Assembly: GCA_004557185.1 (NCBI GenBank)
Contig: SFEP01000024.1
Span: 1 to 31,790 of the forward strand
Length of the DNA: 31,790 nt
DNA from: Bacteroidales bacterium
GTDB lineage: Bacteria; Bacteroidota; Bacteroidia; Bacteroidales; Bacteroidaceae
Direction: 5' to 3'
Positions 16,876-24,091 of this stretch are shown here, one piece after another. The stretch's first letter is position 1, and every line of letters begins with the position of its first letter. A program made the translations under genes and the position numbers. Under the pieces are notes generated by a model that ran no database searches, was not told the DNA's origin, and saw only the letters and a program-made list of their open reading frames with translations.

Positions 16876-16999
16876 TTGACAGCGTGCGGTGCTTGTATAT
16901 TAAGAAGCGCGCCGTCGGTTGATTAAGAAGCGTGCGGTCGTTGTAAATGAAGAAGCGCGCCATCGTTATATATAAAGGAGTGTGCTCCCTTTTAATTAG
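16876..16999. repeat. Degenerate tandem array, 23-25 bp period, five units
   Basis: A core like AAGAAGCGYGCSGTCGTTG recurs with steps of 25, 23, 25 and 25 bp (core positions near 16879, 16904, 16927, 16952 and 16977). The last unit is the most diverged. It lies in the gap between the ABM gene and the lipoprotein promoter. A short open frame through it has no gene-like features. Confidence 0.65.
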
Positions 17000-17090
17000 G
17001 AACGGGGGCTTCGCAGCAGGCATCGGCTGCGTTGTGGGCGGTTTTGTGGGTTTTATGGCAGGCTGTCCGCGCGTTGTCGGCAAATTTCCC

Positions 17091-17098
17091 TACATTTG
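17091..17098 (+). promoter_or_regulatory. Probable -7 promoter element of the DUF4595-like gene
   Basis: TACATTTG fits TAnnTTTG exactly and stands 70 bp before the start at 17168. It probably drives the lipoprotein-ompH-murI run. Confidence 0.65.
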
Positions 17099-17167
17099 CA
17101 GCATCGTGCACAGGCTGCGCCACAGACGGCCTTGTGTTGCACTTACAACCTGAAAACCTTACGCCAC

Positions 17168-17998
17168 ATGTTACACAGACATTGCATCATCCGCATCCTC
17201 TCGCTCTGCTTCCTCGCAGCGGGCATCGGGCTAGCCGCCTGCTCCGACAACGACGTGCCCCCCATCAAGCCCACCCTGCCCGCCACCAACGGCAGCGCCG
17301 TGCGCTCCATTCGCCACGTGGGAAACATGCCCATGACCTACGACTGGCTGTTCCGCTACGCCGCGGGGCGCCTGACCCACGCCCAAGGCACACGCCGCAC
17401 CGCCGATGCCGCCCCCGACGACGAATTCAGCTACGCCGTGAGCCTGGCCTACAACACCTGGGCCGTCGTTCCCACGCTTCAAAACGGCACTCGCCTGCAA
17501 GTGAAGCTCAACAGCCGCGGCTTCGTGGAGAGCCTGGCCGAGAACGAGGACACCTACGAGTTCTGGTATGAAAACGACATGCTCACACGCTGGAAGCGCA
17601 CCGACGTCGAAACCTCCTACGGCGGCACGCAAGAGTATGTAACCGAGGGGCAAATCACCTACAGCAACGGTGACTTGAAAAAGATAGTCTACACCGGCGT
17701 CGACAAGCAGCCCGTAGTCTACACCTTCACCGCCACGCAGGAGGCCAACACCAACGGTCTGCTGCCCGTAGGTGCCGAGCGCGCCTTGGGCTGCCTGGGC
17801 ATTGAATACCTCTACTACGCCGGACTCATGGGCCGCGCCACCACCCATTTGGTGCAGAGCATGACGGCCTACGACAACGCCACCGAGAGCGTGACGGAGC
17901 GCTTCACCTACTCCTACAGCCGCCGCGGCAGCAACGTGGAGCTTTGCAACTACACCGCCAAGGACGGCAGCATCGGCTCCGTTTACTACGAATACTAA
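17168..17998 (+). CDS. DUF4595-like lipoprotein
   Basis: This 276-residue lipoprotein has a signal sequence ending LAAC (Cys25) followed by SDND, the acidic surface-export pattern. The body has repeated beta-strand hairpins of the form YEFWYENDMLTRWKRT, QITYSNGDLKKIVY and ERFTYSYSRRGSNVELCNY. This is the YD/RHS-like strand pattern of DUF4595 lipoproteins of gut and oral Bacteroidetes. Its function is unknown. The start at 17168 follows the promoter and gives the signal peptide. It is 37 bp upstream of the OmpH-like gene. Confidence 0.65.
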   Translation: MLHRHCIIRILSLCFLAAGIGLAACSDNDVPPIKPTLPATNGSAVRSIRHVGNMPMTYDWLFRYAAGRLTHAQGTRRTADAAPDDEFSYAVSLAYNTWAVVPTLQNGTRLQVKLNSRGFVESLAENEDTYEFWYENDMLTRWKRTDVETSYGGTQEYVTEGQITYSNGDLKKIVYTGVDKQPVVYTFTATQEANTNGLLPVGAERALGCLGIEYLYYAGLMGRATTHLVQSMTAYDNATESVTERFTYSYSRRGSNVELCNYTAKDGSIGSVYYEY

Positions 17999-18035
17999 CG
18001 CCATCACGGCACGAACCCCTCCCAATCGCTACGAT

Positions 18036-18545
18036 ATGAAACGCATCATCCCCCTCCTCCTGTTCCTGTGGCCCGTGCTGTCCGCCGCCGCACAGAGCCA
18101 AGTGAAAATCGGCGTCATCCACTACGACAGTCTGCTCGTGGCCATGCCCGAATATGCCGTAGCGCAGCAGCATCTGCAAGCGCTGCGCCAGCAGTATGAG
18201 GCCGAGGCCAGCTACAACGAGGAGCAGTTCAAGCGCCTCTTCACCGAATTTTTGCAGGGCCAAAAGGATTTCCCGCAGAACATCATGCTCAAGCGTCAGC
18301 GCGACTTGCAGGACCAGATGGAGAAGAGCCTCGCCTTCCGCCACGAGTGCGACAGTTTGCTGCGCCGCGCCGAGGCCGAAATGCTCGCCCCCATCAGGCA
18401 GCGCCTCGACGAAGCCATCAGGAGCGTAGGCATTGAGTGTGGCTACGAATACATCTACAACGCCGACACCCACGCTCTGCCCTTTGTGCACCCCTTGGTG
18501 TCGGAAGATGCCACGGCGCGCATTCTTGAAAAACTGAACAACTAA
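18036..18545 (+). CDS. OmpH/Skp-family periplasmic chaperone
   Basis: This 169-residue protein has a signal peptide (ending SAAAQ), then VKIGVIHYDSLLVAMPEY. A long charged helical region (about 45-125) follows, and then a beta segment with CGYEYIYNADTHALPFV. This is the Skp/OmpH pattern of a periplasmic holdase with coiled-coil arms that carries unfolded outer-membrane proteins. In Bacteroidetes, ompH-like genes commonly precede murI, as here with a 36-bp gap. Confidence 0.88.
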   Translation: MKRIIPLLLFLWPVLSAAAQSQVKIGVIHYDSLLVAMPEYAVAQQHLQALRQQYEAEASYNEEQFKRLFTEFLQGQKDFPQNIMLKRQRDLQDQMEKSLAFRHECDSLLRRAEAEMLAPIRQRLDEAIRSVGIECGYEYIYNADTHALPFVHPLVSEDATARILEKLNN

Positions 18546-18581
18546 CGCTTTCACACCCCACCCCTTTTCCCCACTACCACG

Positions 18582-19403
18582 ATGATAGGCGTGTTCGACT
18601 CGGGCTACGGCGGTCTGACCATTCTCAGGCAGATGCGCCAGTTGCTACCGCAATATGACTACCTCTATCTGGGCGACAACGCCCGGGCTCCCTATGGCTC
18701 GCACTCCTTCGAGGTCATCTACAAATACACGCTGCAAGCCGTCGAGGAACTCTTCCGTCGTGGCTGCCCGCTGGTTATCCTGGCCTGCAACACGGCTTCG
18801 GCCAAGGCGCTGCGCACCATTCAGGAGCGCGACATTCCGCACATCGACCCCTCGCGGCGCGTGCTGGGCGTCATCCGTCCCACCGTCGAGGCCGTGGGGC
18901 CGCTCACCCACACCCGCCACGTAGGCTTGCTGGCCACGGCGGGCACGGTGAACTCCGGCTCCTACAGCATGGAGCTGCGCAAGCTTTGGCCCGACATACA
19001 AGTCACGGGGCAAGCCTGCCCCATGTGGGTGCCCCTCGTCGAAAACTACGAGTTCGACTCCCCCGGCGCCGACTATTTTGTGAAAAAGCGCGTGGAGGGC
19101 ATCATGCGCCTCGACCCCGACATCGACACCCTCATTCTGGGCTGCACGCACTATCCGCTCCTCATGAACAAGATAGTGAAATACACACCGCCCGGCGTTC
19201 GCATCGTGGCGCAGGGCGAGTATGTGGCGCAGAGCCTGGCCTCCTACCTGCAGCGCCACCCCGACATGGAAGCACGCCTCACGCAGCACGGCACCTGCCA
19301 CTACCTCACCACCGAGAGCGCCGACAAGTTTGAGCAGAGCGCCGCCCTCTTCATGCACGAAATGGTGAAGGCCGAACATGTGGAACTCGCGGCAGGCTGC
19401 TGA
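18582..19403 (+). CDS. murI: Glutamate racemase MurI
   Basis: This 273-residue cytoplasmic enzyme makes D-glutamate for peptidoglycan by a two-base mechanism. The motifs are intact: GVFDSGYGGLT with Asp6 and Ser7, ACNTAS with Cys69, and GCTHYPL with Cys188 as the second catalytic cysteine. Length is normal. It lies directly after the OmpH-like gene and is closed by an intrinsic terminator. Confidence 0.95.
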   Translation: MIGVFDSGYGGLTILRQMRQLLPQYDYLYLGDNARAPYGSHSFEVIYKYTLQAVEELFRRGCPLVILACNTASAKALRTIQERDIPHIDPSRRVLGVIRPTVEAVGPLTHTRHVGLLATAGTVNSGSYSMELRKLWPDIQVTGQACPMWVPLVENYEFDSPGADYFVKKRVEGIMRLDPDIDTLILGCTHYPLLMNKIVKYTPPGVRIVAQGEYVAQSLASYLQRHPDMEARLTQHGTCHYLTTESADKFEQSAALFMHEMVKAEHVELAAGC

Positions 19404-19564
19404 CGCCCCCCCACCTTCGCAGGCCGCAGGTTGTGCAGCTTGGGCTGGGAAATGCAAAACGCGGCTTGGGTGAATGCAACCCTGCCTGCACAGCGCGCGG
19501 CGAGGAGTCTGGCCAAACGGCACAACCCCTACACGCCCCGCACATAGCCATTACGGCATCCCCG

Positions 19565-19588
19565 AGGAGTAGTCATACTCCTTTTTTT
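19565..19588 (+). terminator. Intrinsic terminator after murI
   Basis: AGGAGTA (19565-19571) and TACTCCT (19576-19582) form a short stem followed by a run of seven T residues (19582-19588). It ends 18 bp before the next start codon. Confidence 0.75.
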
Positions 19589-19606
19589 ATATTAAAGCAC
19601 AACTAC

Positions 19607-21682
19607 ATGCAACATTCATCACACCTGACGGGACGCGCCGCGCGCCCTGTTACATTCCGGCAATTCAGCCGCAAGGGCTGGTCGCTCTTTGCCTGCCTGC
19701 ACCGCGAGGTCAGGGTAGGCATGCTCAGCGCCGCCACCTTGCTCACGGCCGCGCCGTGCCTGGCCTCACACAGCGCCATGCTCAAGCCCAGCCATGCTGA
19801 GGAGCCCCTCGCCGCCGACACGGTGCGCCTGGGCGAAGCCAATGTAACGGCCTCACGCGCCCCCCTCGCCGCCGATGTGGCGGCACGGCAGGTGGTTACG
19901 CTCACCCGCAGCGACTTGGAGGCGGCGGGCGTAAGCACCGTCAACGACCTTCTTAAACTTTCGGCCACTGTCGACGTACGCCAACGCGGAGCATTTGGCA
20001 TGCAAACCGACATCAGCATCGACGGCGGCACCTTCGACCAAATCACACTGCTGGTCAACGGCATTCCCGTGGTTAACCCGCAGACCGGTCACAACGCGGC
20101 GGACTTTCCGCTTAACCTCAGCGACGTGGACCGTGTGGAGATACTCGAAGGTGCCGCCTCGCGTGTGCTTGGCAGTCAGGCCTTCAGCGGGGCCGTCAAC
20201 ATTGTGACGCGCCGCACCACGCAGAGCGCACCGCTCGAGGTGCAGCTCGAGGGCGGCAGCTACGCCACCCTGCGCGGCGAGGCCCGCACGGCCTGGACGT
20301 GGGGCCAAGGCTGGGAGGGCACAGCCAGCGCCTCGTGGCAACGCTCCGACGGTGCCGTGCCCAACAGCGCCTTCAGCGGCGGCAAAGCCTTCGCCACACT
20401 GGGCCGCACCATGCCAGCCTACCGCGTGCAGCTGCAGGCCGGCGCCACGGTCAACGACTTCGGCGCCAACACCTTCTACTCAGCGGCCTACCCCAATCAG
20501 TGGGAGGCCACACGCCGCTATCTGCTCTCGGCCCATGCCGAAACCTCGGGCCGCGTGCACCTGTCGGCCTCGGCCTCGTGGCTGCGCAGCACCGACCACT
20601 TTCAGCTCACGCGCCACAGCACCGTGGGTGAAAACTTCCACCGCGGCGACGTGTTCAACCTCTCAGCCAATGCCTGGACACAGTGGTGCGGCGGACGCAC
20701 CGCCGTGGGGGCCGAACTCAGGCAGGAAGACGTCTACTCCACCAACCTCGGCCGCCCGCTCACCGAGGAGCAGTACGTGCACATTCGCGGCGAGGCGGGG
20801 CGCTACTACACACGGCGCGATGCCCGCACCAACATGTCCTACTACCTCGAGCACAACGTGGTGTGGCGCTGGTTCACGCTCTCGGCGGGCGTCATGGCCG
20901 AGCGCAACGACGCCATCGACGGCCGTTTCCGCTTCTACCCCGGCGTGGACCTCAGCTACCGACCGTCGGCCGCCTGGCGGCTCTACGCCTCGTGGAACCG
21001 CTCGCTGCGTCTGCCCTCGTTCACCGACCTGTGGTACAAGAGTCCCACGCAGGAGGGCAACGTGGGGCTGCGGCCTGAGGAGAACTCGGCCTGGCGCGTG
21101 GGGGCCGACTTCACATCGCGCCCCGTGACCCTGCGCTTCAAGGCCCGTTACCAGCGGGGCACGCACATGATAGACTGGGTGATGTATTCGGCCGACGACA
21201 TTTACCACGCCACGGCCTTCTCGCTCGACAACTACGGCCTCGGGGCCGACGCCACGCTGCACCTCACTGAGATGCTGGGCAGCCGGCAGCCCCTCACACG
21301 CCTCACCCTCTCCTATGCCTGGACGGGGCAGCACCGCCGAGCGGGCGAACCCTACTTCAAGTCGAACTACGCGCTGGAGTATTTGCGCCACAAACTGGTG
21401 GCACGCCTGCAGCACCGCATCTGGCGCTCGCTCACGGCGGAGTGGACCTGCCGCGTGCAGCAGCGCGAGGGCCACTACCTGCTCTACCAAAACGGGCTGG
21501 CCACGGCCGAGCTGCGCCCCTACGGCACGCACGCCCTGCTCGACCTTGCCGTGCGCTGGACGCGGCCCCGCTACACGCTCTACGTGGAAGGCACCAACCT
21601 CACCAACACCCGCTACTTCGACTTGGCCAACGTGCGTCAGCCGGGGCTGCTCGTGATGGGCGGCTGCAAGGTGCGGCTGTAG
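19607..21682 (+). CDS. TonB-dependent receptor (BtuB/siderophore-receptor-like)
   Basis: This 691-residue outer-membrane receptor starts at 19607, just after the murI terminator. The N-terminus is unusually long, with a hydrophobic stretch (about 38-55) that probably serves as the signal. LGEANVTASRAP is a TonB-box region. It is followed by a plug (about 75-200) with ISIDGGTFDQITLLVNGIPV and VDRVEILEGAASRVLGSQAFSGAVNIVT. The barrel ends LLVMGGCKVRL, less typical than a terminal Phe. The plug motifs place it with vitamin B12, heme or siderophore receptors. No cobalamin riboswitch was recognised upstream, and the ligand is not determined. Confidence 0.85.
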   Translation: MQHSSHLTGRAARPVTFRQFSRKGWSLFACLHREVRVGMLSAATLLTAAPCLASHSAMLKPSHAEEPLAADTVRLGEANVTASRAPLAADVAARQVVTLTRSDLEAAGVSTVNDLLKLSATVDVRQRGAFGMQTDISIDGGTFDQITLLVNGIPVVNPQTGHNAADFPLNLSDVDRVEILEGAASRVLGSQAFSGAVNIVTRRTTQSAPLEVQLEGGSYATLRGEARTAWTWGQGWEGTASASWQRSDGAVPNSAFSGGKAFATLGRTMPAYRVQLQAGATVNDFGANTFYSAAYPNQWEATRRYLLSAHAETSGRVHLSASASWLRSTDHFQLTRHSTVGENFHRGDVFNLSANAWTQWCGGRTAVGAELRQEDVYSTNLGRPLTEEQYVHIRGEAGRYYTRRDARTNMSYYLEHNVVWRWFTLSAGVMAERNDAIDGRFRFYPGVDLSYRPSAAWRLYASWNRSLRLPSFTDLWYKSPTQEGNVGLRPEENSAWRVGADFTSRPVTLRFKARYQRGTHMIDWVMYSADDIYHATAFSLDNYGLGADATLHLTEMLGSRQPLTRLTLSYAWTGQHRRAGEPYFKSNYALEYLRHKLVARLQHRIWRSLTAEWTCRVQQREGHYLLYQNGLATAELRPYGTHALLDLAVRWTRPRYTLYVEGTNLTNTRYFDLANVRQPGLLVMGGCKVRL

Positions 21683-21732
21683 CCCCGCTTGCACCTGCCA
21701 CGAACACCCACGGCGCAGCCCAGCCGAAACGG

Positions 21733-21804
21733 CATGCCGTGGGAAAAACATACCCCGCCGTGGAAGAAAGTTCCCACGCCGTGGAAGAAAGTTCCCACGG
21801 CATC
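21733..21804. repeat. Palindromic element A, copy 3 (72 bp)
   Basis: CATGC is followed by three 21-bp units starting CGTGG at 21738, 21759 and 21780, then CATC. The second and third units differ only in their last base. The spacer that follows (21805-21837) is exactly 33 bp and begins TATTTCCGGC. Confidence 0.87.
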
Positions 21805-21837
21805 TATTTCCGGCAGGGTGGCGGACAGATAAAACGG

Positions 21838-21909
21838 GGTGCTACGTAAAAAATCTCACGTCGTACGTAAAAAAAATCACGTCGTTCGTAAATTTTTTTA
21901 CGTAGCATC
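21838..21909 (+). repeat. Palindromic element B, copy 3 (72 bp)
   Basis: This copy has the same orientation as the one at 407, from which it differs at four positions. The terminal inverted repeat has one mismatch (GGTGC against GCATC). It is followed by a further 33-bp spacer (21910-21942) beginning TATTTTCGGCGGGG. Confidence 0.9.
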
Positions 21910-21942
21910 TATTTTCGGCGGGGTGGCGCGCCGTAGAAACCG

Positions 21943-21972
21943 GCCGCCGTGGGAACTTTCTTCCACGGCATC
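21943..21972. repeat. Minimal element A, copy 4 (30 bp, one 21-bp unit)
   Basis: GCCGC, a single 21-bp unit (21948-21968) and CATC form the smallest version of element A. The unit is the reverse of the usual purine/pyrimidine polarity (GGGAACTTTCTTCC), so it reads as an inverted unit. It sits exactly 33 bp after element B copy 3. Confidence 0.8.
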
Positions 21973-22204
21973 CTGTCGGAGGCAACGCCTTCAATGCGTT
22001 TACCGAGCACCCGCCTTTTCTATGGACGCCCATACAAGTTTACCGGACACCAATAATATATAAATGGTACGGCGGGTTGCACGGCATGCCGCTGGCGGGG
22101 GTGAAACCGATGCCGTTGCGAAAGCGTTTCGACCGTCGGCCTAACCGCCCCTCGCCGGCCTCCGTCAGCCCGCGGCACGGCCCGCAGGCACGTGGCCTAT
22201 ACGA
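21973..22204. other. Intergenic stretch with no recognised gene
   Basis: I see no gene, RNA gene or strong hairpin here. GTTTACCG followed by a CACC end occurs at 21998 and again 40 bp later at 22038, a weak repeat possibly left from an eroded short-period array. Confidence 0.4.
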
Positions 22205-22279
22205 AAAGCCCCTGTTTGTGCTCCGCAATGAGTGAACGCGATGTTCCACTCCTCGGGGATGAGCACAAGCAGGGGCTTT
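22205..22279 (-). terminator. Long-arm hairpin terminator of nadB
   Basis: Arms of 19 nt (22205-22223 and 22261-22279, sharing GCCCCTG...TTGTGCTC) pair with a single wobble around a 37-nt loop. On the minus strand the second arm ends in TTTTC. It lies 38 bp beyond the nadB stop codon. Confidence 0.75.
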
Positions 22280-22316
22280 GTGTAATGTGGTGCGGGGCTC
22301 TCAGAGCCCGGATGCC

Positions 22317-23906
22317 TCAGTTCTGGTCGTAGGCATGCTTGGGGTAGTCGATGGTGTAGTGCAGTCCGCGGCTCTCCTTGCGCTGCATGGCCTGGCGTGT
22401 GATGAGGTAGCCCACGTTGATCATGTTGCGCAGTTCGCAGATGTCGGGCGTGGCCTTGACGCGCTTGAAGAGTTCCTCGGTTTCTTCGTAGAGCAGGTCG
22501 AGGCGCGTCCATGCCCGCTTGAGTCGCAGGTCGGAGCGCACGATGCCCACGTAGGCCGACATGATTTGTCCCACCTCCTTCACGTCCTGCGCTATGAGCA
22601 CCTTCTCCTCGTTGGTGAGGGTGCCCTCGTCGTTCCATTCGGGCACGTTGTTGTTAAATTCGTACTCGTCGAGGTGCTGCAGGGCGTGGCGGGCGGCTGC
22701 GTCGGCATAGACCACCGCCTCGATGAGGGAGTTCGATGCCAAACGGTTGCCGCCGTGCAGCCCAGTGCATGAGCATTCGCCCACAGCATAGAGGCGCTTG
22801 ATGCTGGAGCATGCATTGAGGTCGACCTTGATGCCGCCGCAGAGGTAGTGGGCACAGGGTGCCACGGGTATGTATTGCCGGGTGATGTCGATGCCTATCG
22901 AGAGGCACTTTTGGTAGATGTTGGGGAAATGGTGCTTGGTTTCCTCGGGGTCTTTGTGCGTCACGTCGAGGCACACGTGGTCGAGTCCGTGTATCTTCAT
23001 TTCCTTGTCGATGGCGCGTGCCACGATGTCGCGCGGGGCCAGGGAGAGGCGCCGGTCATACTTCTGCATGAACTCCTCGCCGTTGGGCAGTCGCAGAATG
23101 CCGCCGTAGCCGCGCATGGCCTCGGTGATGAGGTAAGCGGGGTGCGTTTCGCCGGGGTGGAAGAGGGCGGTGGGGTGGAACTGCACGAACTCCATGTCCT
23201 GCACAGTGGCCTTGGCGCGGTAGGCCATGGCTATGCCGTCGCCCGTGGCAATGTTGGGGTTGGTGGTGCTGGCGTAGACGGCGCCCACACCGCCGGTGCA
23301 GAGCACGGTGACGCGTGAGAGGAAGGTGTCGATTTTGTGCGTGTCGGGGTCGAGCACATAGGCGCCGTAGCACTCAATGTCGGGTGTGCGGCGGGTCACC
23401 TCTTTGCCCAGGTGGTGCTGGGTGATGATTTCGACGGCGAAATGGTTTTCGAGCACGGTGATGCGGGGCTCGTGGCGCACGGCTTCAATGAGTCCGCGCT
23501 GTATTTCGAAGCCCGTGTCGTCGGCATGGTGCAGAATGCGGAACTCGCTGTGTCCGCCCTCGCGGTGAAGGTCGTAGCGTCCGTCGTCGCCGCGGTCGAA
23601 CTGCACGCCCCAGCGCACGAGCCGCTCAATGCCCTCGGGGGCACGTTCCACCACCTGGCGCACGGCTGCGGGGTCGCTTATCCAATCGCCGGCCACCATG
23701 GTGTCCTTGATATGCTTGTTGAAGTCGTCGACCTCGAGGTTAGTTACCGAGGCCACGCCGCCCTGGGCCTTGGCGGTATTGGCCTCTTCCATCGTCGTTT
23801 TGCACACCAGTGCCACTCTGCCCTTGCCTGAGGCGGCCACTTGCAGGGCATAACTCATTCCGGCCACGCCAGAACCAATCACAAGGAAATCAAATTTGCG
23901 AATCAT
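22317..23906 (-). CDS. nadB: L-aspartate oxidase NadB
   Basis: This 529-residue flavoenzyme oxidises L-aspartate to iminoaspartate, the first step of de novo NAD synthesis. The N-terminal FAD fold has VIGSGVAGM (Gly11, Gly13, Gly16). The active-site and substrate regions include NTAKAQGGVA, EGGHSEFRILH, EFVQFHPTALFHP and CGGIKVD, with the FAD-binding GECSCTGLHGGNRLASNSL near residue 380. A helical C-terminal domain follows. nadA and nadC are not adjacent. It is transcribed alone, away from the M16 peptidase gene. Confidence 0.96.
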   Translation of the reverse strand: MIRKFDFLVIGSGVAGMSYALQVAASGKGRVALVCKTTMEEANTAKAQGGVASVTNLEVDDFNKHIKDTMVAGDWISDPAAVRQVVERAPEGIERLVRWGVQFDRGDDGRYDLHREGGHSEFRILHHADDTGFEIQRGLIEAVRHEPRITVLENHFAVEIITQHHLGKEVTRRTPDIECYGAYVLDPDTHKIDTFLSRVTVLCTGGVGAVYASTTNPNIATGDGIAMAYRAKATVQDMEFVQFHPTALFHPGETHPAYLITEAMRGYGGILRLPNGEEFMQKYDRRLSLAPRDIVARAIDKEMKIHGLDHVCLDVTHKDPEETKHHFPNIYQKCLSIGIDITRQYIPVAPCAHYLCGGIKVDLNACSSIKRLYAVGECSCTGLHGGNRLASNSLIEAVVYADAAARHALQHLDEYEFNNNVPEWNDEGTLTNEEKVLIAQDVKEVGQIMSAYVGIVRSDLRLKRAWTRLDLLYEETEELFKRVKATPDICELRNMINVGYLITRQAMQRKESRGLHYTIDYPKHAYDQN

Positions 23907-23928
23907 TGTCAGAATGTCAAATTTGAGG

Positions 23929-23936
23929 CAAATCTA
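23929..23936 (-). promoter_or_regulatory. Probable -7 promoter element of nadB (minus strand)
   Basis: On the minus strand the bases read TAGATTTG, matching TAnnTTTG, 23 bp before the start codon. This gives a very short leader. Confidence 0.6.
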
Positions 23937-23980
23937 CAAATGTTTTTCTGATTTGAAACAGCCGATACATAATAAATACA

Positions 23981-23988
23981 TACATTTG
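23981..23988 (+). promoter_or_regulatory. Probable -7 promoter element of the M16 peptidase gene
   Basis: TACATTTG fits TAnnTTTG. The start codon at 24092 lies about 100 bp on, leaving an untranslated leader of about 95 nt. A TTTG occurs at 23952-23955, somewhat too far upstream for an ideal -33 box. Confidence 0.6.
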
Positions 23989-24091
23989 CAGGCCATTATA
24001 ATTTGGCATAACACGCATTGACGCTAACCTGCGGCGTCAGCCAACACTTACCTTCAAGCAGAAATTTACAAATTCCAATTTTTCAAACCAC

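Noticed and set aside
16947..17153. Short frame beginning MKKRAIVIYKG over the 23-25-bp array
   Set aside because: The sequence is generated by the repeat and runs into the promoter of the next gene. No family resemblance or start signal supports it.
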